Assembly (NCBI GenBank): GCA_000320545.1
Contig: ADNK01003053.1
Location: 1-46,974, forward strand
DNA: 46,974 nt
Source: Bigelowiella natans CCMP2755
Lineage: Eukaryota > Cercozoa > Chlorarachniophyceae
Direction of reading: 5' to 3'
The notes beneath the pieces were generated by a model. The model had not been told where the DNA came from and did not search any database. It was given only the letters and a program-made list of their open reading frames with translations. The translations under genes were made by a program, and so were the position numbers. Numbering within the stretch: position 1 is the first letter of the stretch; the number at the start of each line of letters is the position of its first letter. Of the stretch, positions 1-11,300 are shown one piece after another.

Positions 1-253
1 GGCAAATCCGCAAAGGTAAAGGCTTTTATCTGCCCCCTAGCCACTGACAGACGGGGGGGGGGGATTGTTTTTGCTGGCTCGTCTCTTGCAGCGCCCATGC
101 GGAAATGGGAGTGAGCATGATAGTCGTATTTATGAGGATGTGTGGAGCTTCAGTTTTGTGGTGTTGTATTCGTGTGATGGCCTTCTTCAAGGGGTTCCTT
201 CTGATGTTGGCTCCTGGGATACCCTTTACATTATCCCCCCCTCTTCCCTCCCA

Positions 254-256
<3 letters not shown>

Positions 257-289
<33 letters not shown>
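257..289. repeat. (CT)n microsatellite in intron polypyrimidine tract
   Basis: A pure CT dinucleotide run lies just upstream of the presumed acceptor at 299-300. It probably serves as the intron's polypyrimidine tract. Confidence 0.9.
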
Positions 290-292
<3 letters not shown>

Positions 293-300
293 TCATACAG

Positions 301-831
301 TTTACGAGTACATCCGGAGCCAAATACCCACCGGCCACAAAAGAGCTCATGAGGATAAACGCGGCGGGAGAGATGGCCGCCTCAAACAGCAAGAGGAGAG
401 CTGCAGACGCCGCCTAGACCTCTCCGAGGCAGCGCCAGTCCCCCCCCCCATCCATCTCCGTCACGGCGCCACCGGGCGAGGAGGCCGAGGGGAGGGGCGA
501 TTCCCTTGAGAAAAATCGTTCTATTGGCAGGGAGGAGGAAGATGGGGAGGGCGGGGGTGAGGAGGAGGCTGTATATGAGCTTCGAGAGCGAAGGCGGCGC
601 GGATCTAGTTTATCTGTGACGCTCGAACCCCCAGTTAACAGCCCTCCCCTCCCCCCGGATCGAGTCACTGAAGCCGCTGGAGAGGGGGGGAGGAGGTCTT
701 CTCCTGGCAGCCGCGGCAGTCGCCTTGGTGGAGCGTCGAGCAAGAAACACGACGATGCGGCGAATCTAGTCGTACTTGCGACCATGTTTTGCGCCTTCGT
801 TGTGCTTGCGACATGGATCGCAAGCTGGTGA
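301..831 (+). CDS. 3' end of a putative tail-anchored membrane protein (partial, possible frameshift)
   Basis: The last exon appears to start after the CT-rich acceptor ending at 300. From about 451 to the TGA at 829-831 one frame is open. It encodes a Gly/Glu/Arg/Pro-rich, low-complexity stretch and ends in a hydrophobic segment (LVVLATMFCAFVVLATWIASW without its last residue is the 20-residue core) right before the stop, the layout of a C-terminal tail anchor. The upstream part (303-440, starting YEYIRSQIPTGHK) is open in a different frame. The two meet at a run of ten C at 440-449, where one base fewer would join them. Short exon-like pieces with donors occur at about 1-15 and 101-119. I do not recognise the family. 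The 5' part of the gene is outside the window. Confidence 0.4.
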
Positions 832-899
832 TGGATGATGCGGTTGTGCGTTGTTGCCTTCATGTAACTATCAAAGAAACTCTAAATCCGATGTGCACA

Positions 900-1780
900 T
901 GTGTGTATTAACGTGACCTACCTAGCTAGCTATCTCGCATCTATGTAGACACATCTACACATGCCGAGCGTTTGTTTGATGACGGCGGTCTAGCGGTGCG
1001 TCGATCGTATCCATCTCGATGCGACATATTTTATCGTACATGCTGTAGCGTGCATCAACAGCTCTGAGCTAGTGTTCCCCTAGCCGTCCAGCATGCACCT
1101 AGCTAGACGACGTTATTGCACAATGATCTTGTCTAGAGCTAGCTAGCTAGATGTGACAACATCGGCGCTCGTGAGTAACAAATCAATTCTACCTTGCGGA
1201 TGATCGACTGCTGCTAGACTGTCTAGCTAGCTAGCTAGCTGTGAGCATGCTAGCATGGAAACAAAGAAAAACAAGTAGTATAGTATTAGTGATAACTGCT
1301 AGATTGATTGCCAGTTAACGCTCGAATCGCATGCTGTCTAGCTGTGCACTGCTCTGCACATCCACATGCGTCGTCGTATCGTAGCAGGCAACAGCCATGC
1401 TAGCATGTGAAGATGTGTGTGCGCTAGCATGCTAGCATGCAGTACGCACTACTGACTAGCGTAGATGATGATGTGCTCCGTTCTAGCGTTGCTAGCTAGC
1501 TAGGCTGCTGCGTGCGGCACATGCTAGCTGCTAGCTAGCTAGGCATGCACATCACAGCACTTCTAGCATCTAACTAGTTAGCACACTCATCTAGTCATGT
1601 GTGTAGCGCGCGTACCACAACGTGCCTGTGCGACTAGATCTAGCTAGCTAGGGAGAGCCGCGCATACTAATACAACTAGACAAGCTGGTGTACGACGTGT
1701 AATGTTTGCTTACACATCACACACACACAGCAGCTGACCATCAAGTCGCCTGCTGGTGCAGCTAGGCAGCGTTGAAGAGT
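900..1780. other. Intergenic DNA extremely rich in CTAG / GCTAGC / GCATGC palindromes
   Basis: No credible coding sequence is seen. The tetramer CTAG recurs dozens of times, often as runs such as ctagctagctag (1140-1150, 1226-1240, 1493-1503, 1521-1541, 1641-1650), mixed with GCATGC and TGCTAGCATG. The same composition returns at about 6660-7320 and 12020-12560, always between genes. Confidence 0.6.
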
Positions 1781-2580
1781 AGCAATCTACAATGACATCA
1801 TCTAGATCACACGTGTTCTCTACAACTTTTTTATTGATTAAATTTACATTCTGCGTGTATGTATTTCATAGATATGGCCATATAGCAAGCACATGGAAAT
1901 CAGTATGTTTTCAGCCATATATCATCATGGCCAAATGCGTCGCAACGACCGGCATCACGCACTCTCTAGCACTGTGCGTATGCACATGTCCTAATTGCTG
2001 CTGCCATTGCTATTCTTCTTCTTCTTCTTCTTTAAGCTGCTGGGAAGCAGCAGCTTACCCTGGATAAACAGAGAACCGACAAAAGAGGAAGAAAAGGGGG
2101 GGGAGGGGGGGGGAAGGTTGAGAAATAGATGGAAAACGACGAGATATAATATATAGACACGTAAATCAGGAAATCGTGCACAACGCCAAGTAAACGTAAC
2201 CTATACACTTTAAGGCCAATACACATCAAAGAAACACCGAATATGCGCTGCTTCTTTTGCTGTTGGGAGAAGAAATCTCCGGTAATTCCCAGGAGCATCA
2301 TGCTGCAAAGAGGCTACTATTTCCTGGCATGGTAGCCAATGTTTGGGAGCTTGGAATGGGGTTAAAACATGAAAACAAGCGAGCTGCATCGTCGTTCTTC
2401 TCTCTTCTACCGTCAGCTTGTCCTTTGCCCCTGACATGAAGATATTCCCTAGATTTTGCGCGGCCTTCATTTGCTTCCTTTGGAGTTGCGTGTATTATTA
2501 TAATTGTCGCGTTTAGTATTTGTTATGATCAGTTTTGTTTTTTTGGCATGATATCGTTTTCTGTTACTATGCAAGAGGAG

Positions 2581-2666
2581 CTTACTACTACTACTACTAC
2601 TACTACTACTATTCCTACTACTACTACTATTCCTTCTACTACTACTACTACTACTACTACTATTTT
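2581..2666. repeat. (CTA/TAC)n trinucleotide repeat
   Basis: Imperfect CTA repeat broken by single T-rich units. It creates artificial poly-Thr and poly-Tyr frames that should not be annotated. Confidence 0.9.
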
Positions 2667-2786
2667 TACTTTGACGTGGCTCGGTACTGCTGCAGCGTTT
2701 GGTCTTTGTTGCGGTTACTATAGAGCTCCTGCTCTTCCTTCGACTCGAATTTTGACTTTCTCAGGCCTATGTGGGTACACACGTGT

Positions 2787-2796
2787 GTGCATGTGT

Positions 2797-2828
<32 letters not shown>
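2787..2828. repeat. (GT)n microsatellite
   Basis: Nearly pure GT run. It produces poly-Val/Cys and poly-His/Thr frames on the two strands. Confidence 0.9.
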
Positions 2829-3021
2829 AAACAGCATATAATAAATAATAATGTACTTAAAATGTTCAAAGATAGCTGCTTGGTTTAGCCATTCGAGCAG
2901 TTCTAAAAAGGAAGCGTCTGCATCACAACCGATCAATTATCCCCCGCCCCCCTCAAATATTCACTTCTACGAAGTTTTAATATGCATGAAGACGCCTTAG
3001 AACCACAGCTATTCGTCATAC

Positions 3022-3100
3022 AACCTCTATCATCATCACCATTATCATCATCATCATTATTGCCCTCGTCATCAACAGCATCATAATCATCATCATCATT
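3022..3100. repeat. ATC/CAT trinucleotide-rich tract
   Basis: Imperfect repeats of catcat with interruptions. The Asp-rich minus-strand frame through it is an artefact of the repeat. Confidence 0.8.
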
Positions 3101-3950
3101 CCACATCCTCAAGAGCTGTTTTCTGAACATGCGTCGGGCCAATAAACGCGAAAAAATCATCGGCAGTCTCCTTTTGTTTAAGCTCAGAGTCTATGTAGGC
3201 AATTGCACAAACCAGATTTCCCTGTCGTTCTCACTCCAAGCTGCTTATTCATAAAACAGGCCAAAGAGCCCTTCGTTTCTCCCGTTCCTTTAATCCTCCT
3301 TTCATCGATTCCGGGGTAAATGTTAGTGCTATGCGCCAAAATACTATTGTTTCAACGCTATCTAAATATCCAAACATCTGTGTGGGGAGAAGATGCGGAA
3401 GATGTTGTACGGTATGGTACAATCAGCCTTATAAACTAACTCTCCATACTCGCTGATATTCAAGCAGAAACATACGAAATCTACCCGTCGGCTGTTTTTT
3501 GCGCCCCCCCCCTTCTCGGGCCTGGAAAAGTCTTGGTACGGTATCTATATGAAATCAATCCAGACATATTCAAAAAGGAGGAGAACATAGAACAACCGCC
3601 CCTCCACCACCTCCCCGAGCCAAAGGGAGGAAAAAAAACCTCTAAAACAACGATTTTGGTAATGATCGAAGATTCGAGGGTTTTTCCGGTGCAGCGCTTG
3701 ATTGGCGTTGGTATGGGGTATAAAATCCTATCATTTTTGTTTAATAATCTTCTCTTTTAGAATTCCCCATCCCTCCCCCCCTCCTCATATGCTAGGACCA
3801 ACCTGCCAGCGTCTTGCCCAGCGCTGCTTTTCGGAGCAGCGGACTCTTGAGACAGTCTTTTCTTCAGCACACCTGTTTTCTTGAAGCCTTGGAACTGAGA
3901 TCGTTGCAGCATTTTGTGTGGGGGAAACGAGTGAGGATGGGTCTTTGGAA

Positions 3951-4591
3951 TCAATGATGTGACAAGACGGATGTGTATTCGGACGATTCGATCCTGTAAC
4001 CAAGGAGCGTACAAGCTCCTCAGCTCAAGACACAGGGAATCTATGCATGCGTGCAGTGTGTTGCATTCACGCACCCCAAAAGGATTCTTTGGCGGCTCAT
4101 TCTTCGGAGCTGATGATGAAGATACGAAATCACAATTAACGCCAAAGACATGTAGGGGGAAAGAAAAACTTGCAATTGTTGAGCAGAGGTAGCGAATCGC
4201 CCAATCTCTCGTTCATTGCCACCTTCCTGCCCCGGCTTGTAGAAGCTTCTCATCTGCACACGACAGCAGAAGATATCAAAGAACAACACCAAAAACAAGC
4301 GCGCGCGAACCAAAGCGAGTTAACAATCACGTCCGCATCCAAAGGAATAGTAGACATGCATGCGGCACTTGGAAACACGGAAGTCAGTTGAGCGAACCTT
4401 TGCCTCCTGGCCTCTCACCCACTTCCTGCAAGACGGCCTGCGTGCTGACCCCAGTCGGAATTTAGCGATGAGGAGGAGAGAGACAGAGCGGAGCGACTCG
4501 TGGGCCGAAACGGGCGAAAGTGTGACGCCGAACCTTCGAACAGCGGATTTCCCCCATTCAACCCGATAATTTCCAGCCCAAACCTCCCCAT
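3951..4591 (-). CDS. Possible small unrecognised gene, four exons
   Basis: Four minus-strand segments with GT donors, AG acceptors and matching phases can be chained: 4419-4591, 4331-4367, 4075-4253 and 3951-3993, for 432 nt or 143 residues. The predicted protein starts MGRFGLEIIGLNGG, has a Ser-rich stretch, then MRSFYKPGQEGGNE, a hydrophobic patch (VFLSPYMSLALIVISYLHHQ) and a short tail ending at TGA 3951-3953. The third exon could also contain an intron (donor CAA|GTTTTT). The gene would diverge from the GPKOW gene about 410 bp away and share its promoter region. I recognise no family, and the chain could be chance, so confidence is low. Confidence 0.27.
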
Positions 4592-5003
4592 CTCGAAGGA
4601 GCCGCAATCACCGAAACTCAAAAACTTTTAGCGTTTATATTCTGCGACATAGTAGATCTTTTGCCTCAGAGAGTTTTTTTCGGCGACTCGGGGCGTGTAT
4701 TAGGTAGATGCTTGGATTACGCCCGAAGAGAACGCAGCCCAGAACTGCAATGCGAAGTGCATAATTCTTAGTTTCCAGAATCATGCGTCTTTTAAGGAAA
4801 ATAGAGTATATTGTATACCTACGACAACGGTAAATCTATGTCGCAATTGATTTGATGAAAGCGGGCAACGGACCTGGTGTACAGCACGCAAACTCCAGCC
4901 CTCCACTTCCTCGCGCGTGGCAATCCGGCGCCCCCTCTCCTCTCCCGGCGTGCTTGGTGAACATCGCTGTTGATATCGGGATCGCCAAGGGGGACATATA
5001 ATA

Positions 5004-6491
5004 ATGGGAGATAACGATGGGAGCTCGGGGCAAAACAAGAGGAAGTTTTCGCTCTCGTTCTCCTCCAAGAAGGGGACGAAGAGGTCCAAGGGCTCAGTGA
5101 AGATTCAGGTGCAGGAGAAGGAGCGGGAGAAGATCTACGTAAGTTCCCTCTCTACGAGTAAACTCAAGAAACTCGGTCAAAATAAAAAAGAGGCTCTTGT
5201 AATCCCTCTGAGGAAGGACAACTGGGAGGAGAAAGAGGTGCAAGGCGGGAACAGCGGCAGTAGCAGAGCCGATGGGGGGAGCACGAACGCTGACGAAAAG
5301 AAAATGGAGGTGGAGGCGCCTTCGAAATCACCACCTCGAAAACCCAAGGAGGAAGAAAAGCCTGTATATGGGCTAGTTGACCGGAAAAAAATGAGGGAGG
5401 AGTCTGCAAAGAAGTCAAACGCCGGCGCAAAGCCGATGCTGCTCATGAACCAGGTCCCGGGCCTAGACCGCTTCGACAACGACTCGGAGAAGTTTCGCCA
5501 CGACATCAGCATGCGGCCGCAAGAATCCACATTGGCCGACTACGAGCGAATACCCGTGGAGGACTTCGGCAAAGCGATGCTGCGGGGGATGGGGTGGAAG
5601 CCTGGCGGGAAGATAGGGGTCGGCGCTAACGCTAAGCACGTCGAGCCCATTCAATTCCTGAAGCGGGGGTACCGAGCAGGCTTGGGAGCCGACGACAAAC
5701 TAGTGGCGCTCAAGAACGCCAAGAAGGAGAGGAAGTACATCCGGCCCGGGGAGAAGCGGGGAGTGAAGATGCCGCAGGTGGCCAAGGACGCGGACGGGAA
5801 GAGGCGCCATTATCAGAAAATCGGCGAGAAGCTTCAGACTGTGAAGGACCTTGTGCTGGAAAAGGGGGCACTCGTCGAGTTCGTAGCCGGCGCGCACAAA
5901 GGGCTGTTTGGCCGCGTCGAGAAAATGATCTTGGAGATCGGTGGTGGTCGCTGTGTCGTTTGCCTCAACATAGGGCACGCACTGGTGAAGGCGAAGAACA
6001 AGAATCTAAAGGTGCTTGATGGCGACGCCCTTCCTAAAAACCACCAGGCCTTTGCCACCAAGCAGGTCAAGACAGCCTCCTCGAAGGACGGCCGGGGGAA
6101 GGAATCGTCGGGCAAGAAGAGCAAGAAGAAGGTGCGGAAAGTGACGTGGGTTCGGCCCAACATCCGCGTCCGCGTCGTTAGCAAGAGCCTAGAGGGGGGT
6201 AGGTACTACAACAAGAAAGGCACTGTGTACGACGTCACATCCATGTACGAATTCACGGTGCTGATGAAGGGGGACCAGAAGCTCGTCGAGCATGTCATCG
6301 AGAGAAACGTCGATACCGCGCTGCCAAAGGCCGGCGGCAGAGTGATGGTCGTCCTGGGCGAGCATAAGGGGAAGGTTGGCACGCTGATAGAGAGAAACTC
6401 GAAGGCGAAGAAAGGGGCGGTGGTGCAGCTCGACGACGAGGTGGAGCTGTGTATTTGCAGCTTCGACCAAGTCGCTGAGTATGTTCCGTGA
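5004..6491 (+). CDS. GPKOW: G-patch and KOW domain splicing protein (GPKOW/MOS2/Spp2 type), intact single exon
   Basis: A 495-residue uninterrupted frame from ATG 5004 to TGA 6489-6491. The N-terminus is Lys/Glu-rich and charged (about 1-170). Residues about 180-230 form a Spp2-type G-patch: IPVEDFGKAMLRGMGWKPGG then IGVGANAKH. Residues about 284-310 are the first KOW (GALVEFVAGAHKGLFGRV). A conserved linker at about 380-420 follows (TWVRPNIRVRVVSKSLEGG). The second KOW is near the C-terminus, about 443-490 (GGRVMVVLGEHKGKVGTLIE). In known members the G-patch contacts the DEAH helicase of the spliceosome (Prp2/DHX16) and the KOW domains bind RNA, so a nuclear role in spliceosome activation is expected. 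This is the only long intron-free gene in the window, in contrast to its neighbours. Order and spacing of domains match the family well. Confidence 0.93.
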   Translation: MGDNDGSSGQNKRKFSLSFSSKKGTKRSKGSVKIQVQEKEREKIYVSSLSTSKLKKLGQNKKEALVIPLRKDNWEEKEVQGGNSGSSRADGGSTNADEKKMEVEAPSKSPPRKPKEEEKPVYGLVDRKKMREESAKKSNAGAKPMLLMNQVPGLDRFDNDSEKFRHDISMRPQESTLADYERIPVEDFGKAMLRGMGWKPGGKIGVGANAKHVEPIQFLKRGYRAGLGADDKLVALKNAKKERKYIRPGEKRGVKMPQVAKDADGKRRHYQKIGEKLQTVKDLVLEKGALVEFVAGAHKGLFGRVEKMILEIGGGRCVVCLNIGHALVKAKNKNLKVLDGDALPKNHQAFATKQVKTASSKDGRGKESSGKKSKKKVRKVTWVRPNIRVRVVSKSLEGGRYYNKKGTVYDVTSMYEFTVLMKGDQKLVEHVIERNVDTALPKAGGRVMVVLGEHKGKVGTLIERNSKAKKGAVVQLDDEVELCICSFDQVAEYVP

Positions 6492-7447
6492 GCACAGCCG
6501 TGATGGGCTAAGCAAACGACGGTGTTATCGGGTCGTCGTGTGTGCTGCATCTGTAAGTCTCTATCAGTGTATATTATCAAGCAGCCTTGCATGCTGCAAA
6601 AAGCACCGTGTTCGTCACATTAGTTCTGAGTGTCTGTGCGTCTTAAAACATCTTCGTTTAATACAATATGAATGTAAATATGCACGCATGCATGCATGCA
6701 TGCACGTCTAAGCGTCTTCACGATGCGACGTGGTAACCTTACGAGCATAAAGCTACAGCATCATCGTGCATGTAGCAATCTACTAGTCTAGCATATAAAT
6801 ATGTGCTGACAAGGTCTATGCTAGCTATGGAGGATGTTGTATGCCCACAGAGAAAAACTCCACCGTTTAAATAGATGACGCACATTTTAGGTCGAATAAA
6901 ACATGGGCGACCACACGTAAGCGCATGCATATATGGATGCGAGGCTGATGGCAGATTTAGAGATCTACAAGCGTGAGTGTAGCCTCAGCAGTATAGGATG
7001 TATATAGTGAGCCTGTTTAGCTAGTATGGCATGTCAACAATATGCAGCTGTGGTTTGAATGTAATTTCTGCTTTGCCTGTTAGACTAGCATGGCATCAGC
7101 TGTAAGCTAGCACGTATAGCACTTTTCATTTTAGCATCTACGCATGTCTAGTCATGCACGGTTATTATTGTGTGTTTGTTGCGGCGGCACCAAATGATGC
7201 GTATAGAATGGGGCGCATTGGCCCATACGATCTAGCGACGCCGCAATCATCTAGGCGATAGCTGTAGAACAGCACGGCAGCAGGCAATATGCAGGCACAA
7301 CTAACGCAACACAGCCCATACGTCATAGGACGTCGCCTATCCGCTGGACAGTGTGCTTTCGTAGGTCACCGGATGTGGATTTATTTCACTTAATCAAAAC
7401 AATAGCTGCTAATCTACAATTCGCCATTGATGATCACAGTTGCAAGC
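6492..7447. other. Intergenic: downstream region of two convergent genes, CTAG-rich
   Basis: Lies between the 3' ends of the GPKOW gene (plus) and the amidohydrolase gene (minus). It contains a catgcatgcatgcatgca run at about 6685-6702 and many CTAG and GCATGC tetramers. No gene is seen. Confidence 0.6.
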
Positions 7448-8377
7448 TCAACTGGGGTGCTGTTGAATCATTGCTGCGGCGGCTCGTGCAAACACTTCAG
7501 CGCCTTTAATAATATCTTCTTCCTTTGTGTCCTCCCGGAAATCGTGGGAAATGCCATCAATGGAAGGCACAAATAGCATTACTGAGGGGATTTGTCCCAT
7601 TTTCTTAATAATCCCGGCATCGTGAATAGCGCCTGAGGGGTGGAGGGGGGGGGGGGTATAAAACACGCCAAATCAAACACCTTATCTCAGCCTACATCTG
7701 CCATGCCGCCTCGAAACGCATCGCTCACCGCTGAACAGGTCTTCGCAAGAAGCACCAGAATGGACCGCGCTTTCCCTGACGATGTCGACCAAATGGCTGT
7801 CCATGTGTACGGCCTCAACCGCTAGCCGATCCCCAGCATCGAGCTCCACATCTACAGGCACCTCCGGGTCGCCGCGAAACGCCTCCACCAGCCGCTTGAC
7901 CTCGAGGTACATCTCGTCCATCCGCTCCTCGGTCGCCGCACGCCACTGCACCGTCAGATCTGCATGCGAGGGAATGATGCTGGCCGCTCCGGGAGAGACC
8001 TCGATCTTTCCCATCGTCCAAACGGCTTCTGTAGAACCTGTGCGGGGCGCCGCCGTGGCAATAAACGAGCGTTTGGGGTTTGTTGAAAACATGGGACATG
8101 CAGCGGGAAGATACTCCCTCGCGAAAGCTCGAATGCTCCGCCTGCTATTGCGGCGCGTTCTTCGCTATCATAAAGCGCTATCCCCCGCCCCCCCCATCTC
8201 TCTCTCTCTCTCTCTCTCTCTCACCGTATTTTTGCCCCATGATGTTACTAAGTTTGTATGCAAACTGGATTGCCCCTTGGAACGCATCTCTCCTGTCCTA
8301 GAATATGACCATGAACATCGTGGAAGGACAGCTCAGCTTGGAGAATATATACATTTATATATATAAATATATACATT

Positions 8378-8420
<43 letters not shown>

Positions 8421-9909
8421 GGATATGTTGACTAACAACAAAAATGCGCGCGCGCGCGCACACACACACCCACACACACACACCCTCATTTGCGTAGACC
8501 CCGCGTGGTTCGATTCACCGCTGAAAAGCACTCGACATTGCCGCAGACCCACGATCCTACGAAAGAACGTTACAAACAATGCGCTTCCATCCCCACATCC
8601 CAACAGCGCTTAAAACACACGATGCGCGACGAGTTCCACCGAATTCCTATACTTATGGAAATGGTCTATTGCAGCAAAAGAATGAAAAATAGCACAGAAA
8701 ACGACGTCGAAGCAGAAGTTCTCCCGAGTACCCGGTCACAGCTGCAACGTCCACATTTCCCCTCTCCAGTCTCCGACCCTAATGGCGAGGGAATGCTTAG
8801 TCCGCAGGGGCTATCAAATTCGTTTCTGTATTGGTTTCCCGCGAATATTCTACTTCACCTGCTCGATGTGAGCCTCGAAATACCCAAAGTACGGCCCTTT
8901 CAAGGGGCCGTCTCCAAGTCGGAACAGCGGCAGATCTTGCAAATCACGGTTTCGTATCTCCTCGCCTATTCAACGAAACCGAGTTAGTTTCATCGGAGAA
9001 GTAGATAAAATGCGTGTTCTTGTTTCCCCCCCCTCATACCTAATGTTAGCCTCGGAGCGACGCCTTCAGGACTGCTACTCACAGAGCCCATATCGACGTT
9101 TCCTAAGAGGTAGATGATAAGGCGGCGGGTTTGAATTTAGGCATACACACACCCCCTTACCTCCACAAATGCTCGTCGAACCAACGAGAGAGCCAAAGCG
9201 CCCTGATTTTCACACAGGAGGACTCTGCGTTAGTTTCTGAGGCTATCGTCGCTGGAATTCGTGACTTTCTACCTTCCTCGTCGTTGAAGTTGACCACATC
9301 AAGGACCTGAGGCAGTCCGTGCTCCTTGAGCGCTCGGGCCGCTTCGATAGCGAAGACAACCCCGAGGGCGCCATCTAGCCACCCTGTGTGCGAGGTCGGC
9401 GCGACCATCAACAAAATCGATTTTGACTGGTGAAAAATTGAAACGGAAGAAATCCCCTTTATGTGTCATACGCACGCAAAGCGAGTACCTCCTGTCGGCT
9501 GCGTGTCTGAATGGCTGCCAGCCAGAAGGCGAGGTCTCGTTGGGTTTGCGTCGTCACCCGAACCGACGCACACGGTGTTACCTAGTCGGTCCATAGACGT
9601 CTCCATCCCACTCTCCTCGCATCGCTGCATCAGCCACTTCCTCGCCTCCACATCCTGCGGGGTCAGAGCCGGCCGAATCACGCCCTTCTTCACCCCATCC
9701 CCCCCTTTGGCTTCTGGGACATAGGGCTCTGCTGCTCCGATGGAACGAAGGTGATGAAGATCTTCCATAAGCCTGGTAGGGTTGATGTTTATGATAGGGG
9801 CGGCACTAGAAGAGAAAAAACGACGCAGGGGCGCCATCACGCGCCGCCTCCCGATCAACGCGGCGACCATTCTCGGGGAGCCAAAATTTGTGAGATTCCG
9901 GGATTTCAT
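7448..9909 (-). CDS. M20-family amidohydrolase (allantoate amidohydrolase / N-carbamoyl-L-amino acid hydrolase type), nine exons
   Basis: Exons in order of translation: 9489-9909, 9273-9383, 9161-9202, 9040-9102, 8859-8965, 8732-8778, 8484-8556, 7696-8164, 7448-7632. All junctions keep phase and sum to 1518 nt, 505 residues. Metal-site signatures are present: GSHSDT (His133), GGWLDGALGV (Asp144), NDEEG (Glu176/177), GYFEAHIEQ (His245) and a C-terminal IHDA (His448). The dimerisation-domain signature SGESNHAGST lies between. The family hydrolyses C-N bonds of allantoate, ureidoglycolate, beta-ureidopropionate or N-carbamoyl amino acids with two metal ions. Which substrate applies here cannot be told. 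The N-terminus (RRRVMAPLRRFFSSS) is basic and Ser-rich and could be an organelle presequence. The usual SGAGHDA before the last His is altered (HGRCAIHDA), so that junction deserves checking. Confidence 0.87.
8198..8222. repeat. (CT)n microsatellite in an intron of the amidohydrolase gene
   Basis: Pure CT run preceded by a C run at 8183-8191, inside the intron between exons 7 and 8. Confidence 0.9.
8343..8484. repeat. (TA)n, (CG)n and (CA)n microsatellite cluster in intron
   Basis: TATATAAATATATACATT units (8343-8390), a pure TA run to 8417, then CGCG (8446-8459) and CACA (8459-8484). The CA end supplies the GT of the exon 7 donor on the minus strand. Confidence 0.9.
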
Positions 9910-10342
9910 CGCGACAATGAAATTTAGATATTTTTAGGATAAAATGCGATCCAAAACAATTTTATGACTGGATAAATACTCGCACAGATTTTTGCGGAAG
10001 AAAAAGTACGAGATAGTCTCAGCGTTTCTGCCCCTGAAAAACCGTACCAATTTGGCCTTGCGACAATGAATCTCGAGATATTTCACTCTCACCCTTGCCT
10101 CGCAACTGAGCATCTTTCTATACGTTTGAGTTCCGACAAACTTTCGTCCTGAGAAGCGAGTTCCAAGGTAACAATTCAGTCGATGAATTACAGATTTATG
10201 GAAGAAATATGCAAATATATACGAGAAACTTCGTAGAAAAAGATTTAATATTTCCTCAAAACCCACAGGCTCCGGAAACGTAGTTTACTCCTCCCGACCC
10301 GCCCCCGCTTTCGTCTCCTTCGTTGTGCCCTCTGTGCCGATC
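9910..10342. promoter_or_regulatory. Shared divergent promoter region (amidohydrolase / Rab2-like)
   Basis: 433 bp separate the start codons of two head-to-head genes, so both promoters must lie here or overlap. The DNA is AT-rich near 9925-10260, with no obvious TATA element I would commit to. A 110-codon minus-strand frame across it (9934-10266) lacks an ATG start and family resemblance. Confidence 0.45.
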
Positions 10343-11223
10343 ATGGCCGATTACAAATTTATCTTCAAGTACATAATCGTGGGAGATACAGGTTGGTGGA
10401 ATTCTCGAATGATTTGATCTGCATCCCTCCGCCGCTCTTTACTCTTCCTCTGATATCTTATCACATCATTCATGATGGGGACTCATTTCTTCGCTGCCCG
10501 CATATGTTGAGTACGATGTAAATCCTCCCTATTCGAACGAAGTTGGTAATCAAGCTTACATGAAAGGTGTCGGAAAGTCGTGCCTCCTCCTCCAGTTCAC
10601 TGACAAGCGATTCGTGCCGGTCCTCAGCTCACTTATACACTTTCAGAACCAGACGATATCAGCACATATGCCTGGAGACCCTATCCTTGTTAATAAGAAG
10701 GCCGGCTTTGATAGATTTTAATATGAATGAAAAGGTTCATGACATGACGATTGGGGTCGAGTTTGGAGCAAGAATCATCAATCTTGAAGGAACTTCAGGT
10801 AGCTGCTTTCGCATTGCCCTGGATTGCTGCCGCGTTATGCCCCTCATTTCAAATAACCGAAAATCCAATTTCCGTCCCACACATTTGAAAGCGCTTTTGA
10901 ATTGGTGTCGTTTGATTGCGACTTGTGAGATGTTGATGGGAGTGAGGGGGTGAGCGTCCTTCTGCGCTTTCTTGCTTTCTGAGCACCCTTGTTCTTCATG
11001 TTCGATCAAATCTTTAAAAGTTAAAATCCAGGTCTGGGACACGGCGGTAAGACTATGCACATGCCCTCGCTCCTCCCCCTCCTCCACTAAACATATCAAA
11101 TGCTTAGTGCAAATTGAAGTGATACGAAAAACAACCATCGATCACGCTTTCGCTCTGCGGTCGCATTTAGACTCTGCCATATTCTCTAGCTTTGTTTTTG
11201 ATGTGTATCCATAAAGAATAGTT

Positions 11224-11300
<77 letters not shown>

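Larger units (their letters stand above)
1781..3950. other. Gene-poor stretch with microsatellites
   Basis: Apart from the simple repeats listed separately I see no supported gene. Short open frames here are either low-complexity translations of trinucleotide repeats or lack any splice and family support. Confidence 0.45.

Noticed and set aside
2548-2841. Thr-rich and Tyr-rich frames
   Set aside because: Direct translations of CTA and GT microsatellites.
9934-10266. 110-codon minus-strand frame between two divergent genes
   Set aside because: It begins with GTG, not ATG, resembles no family, and sits in the promoter region.
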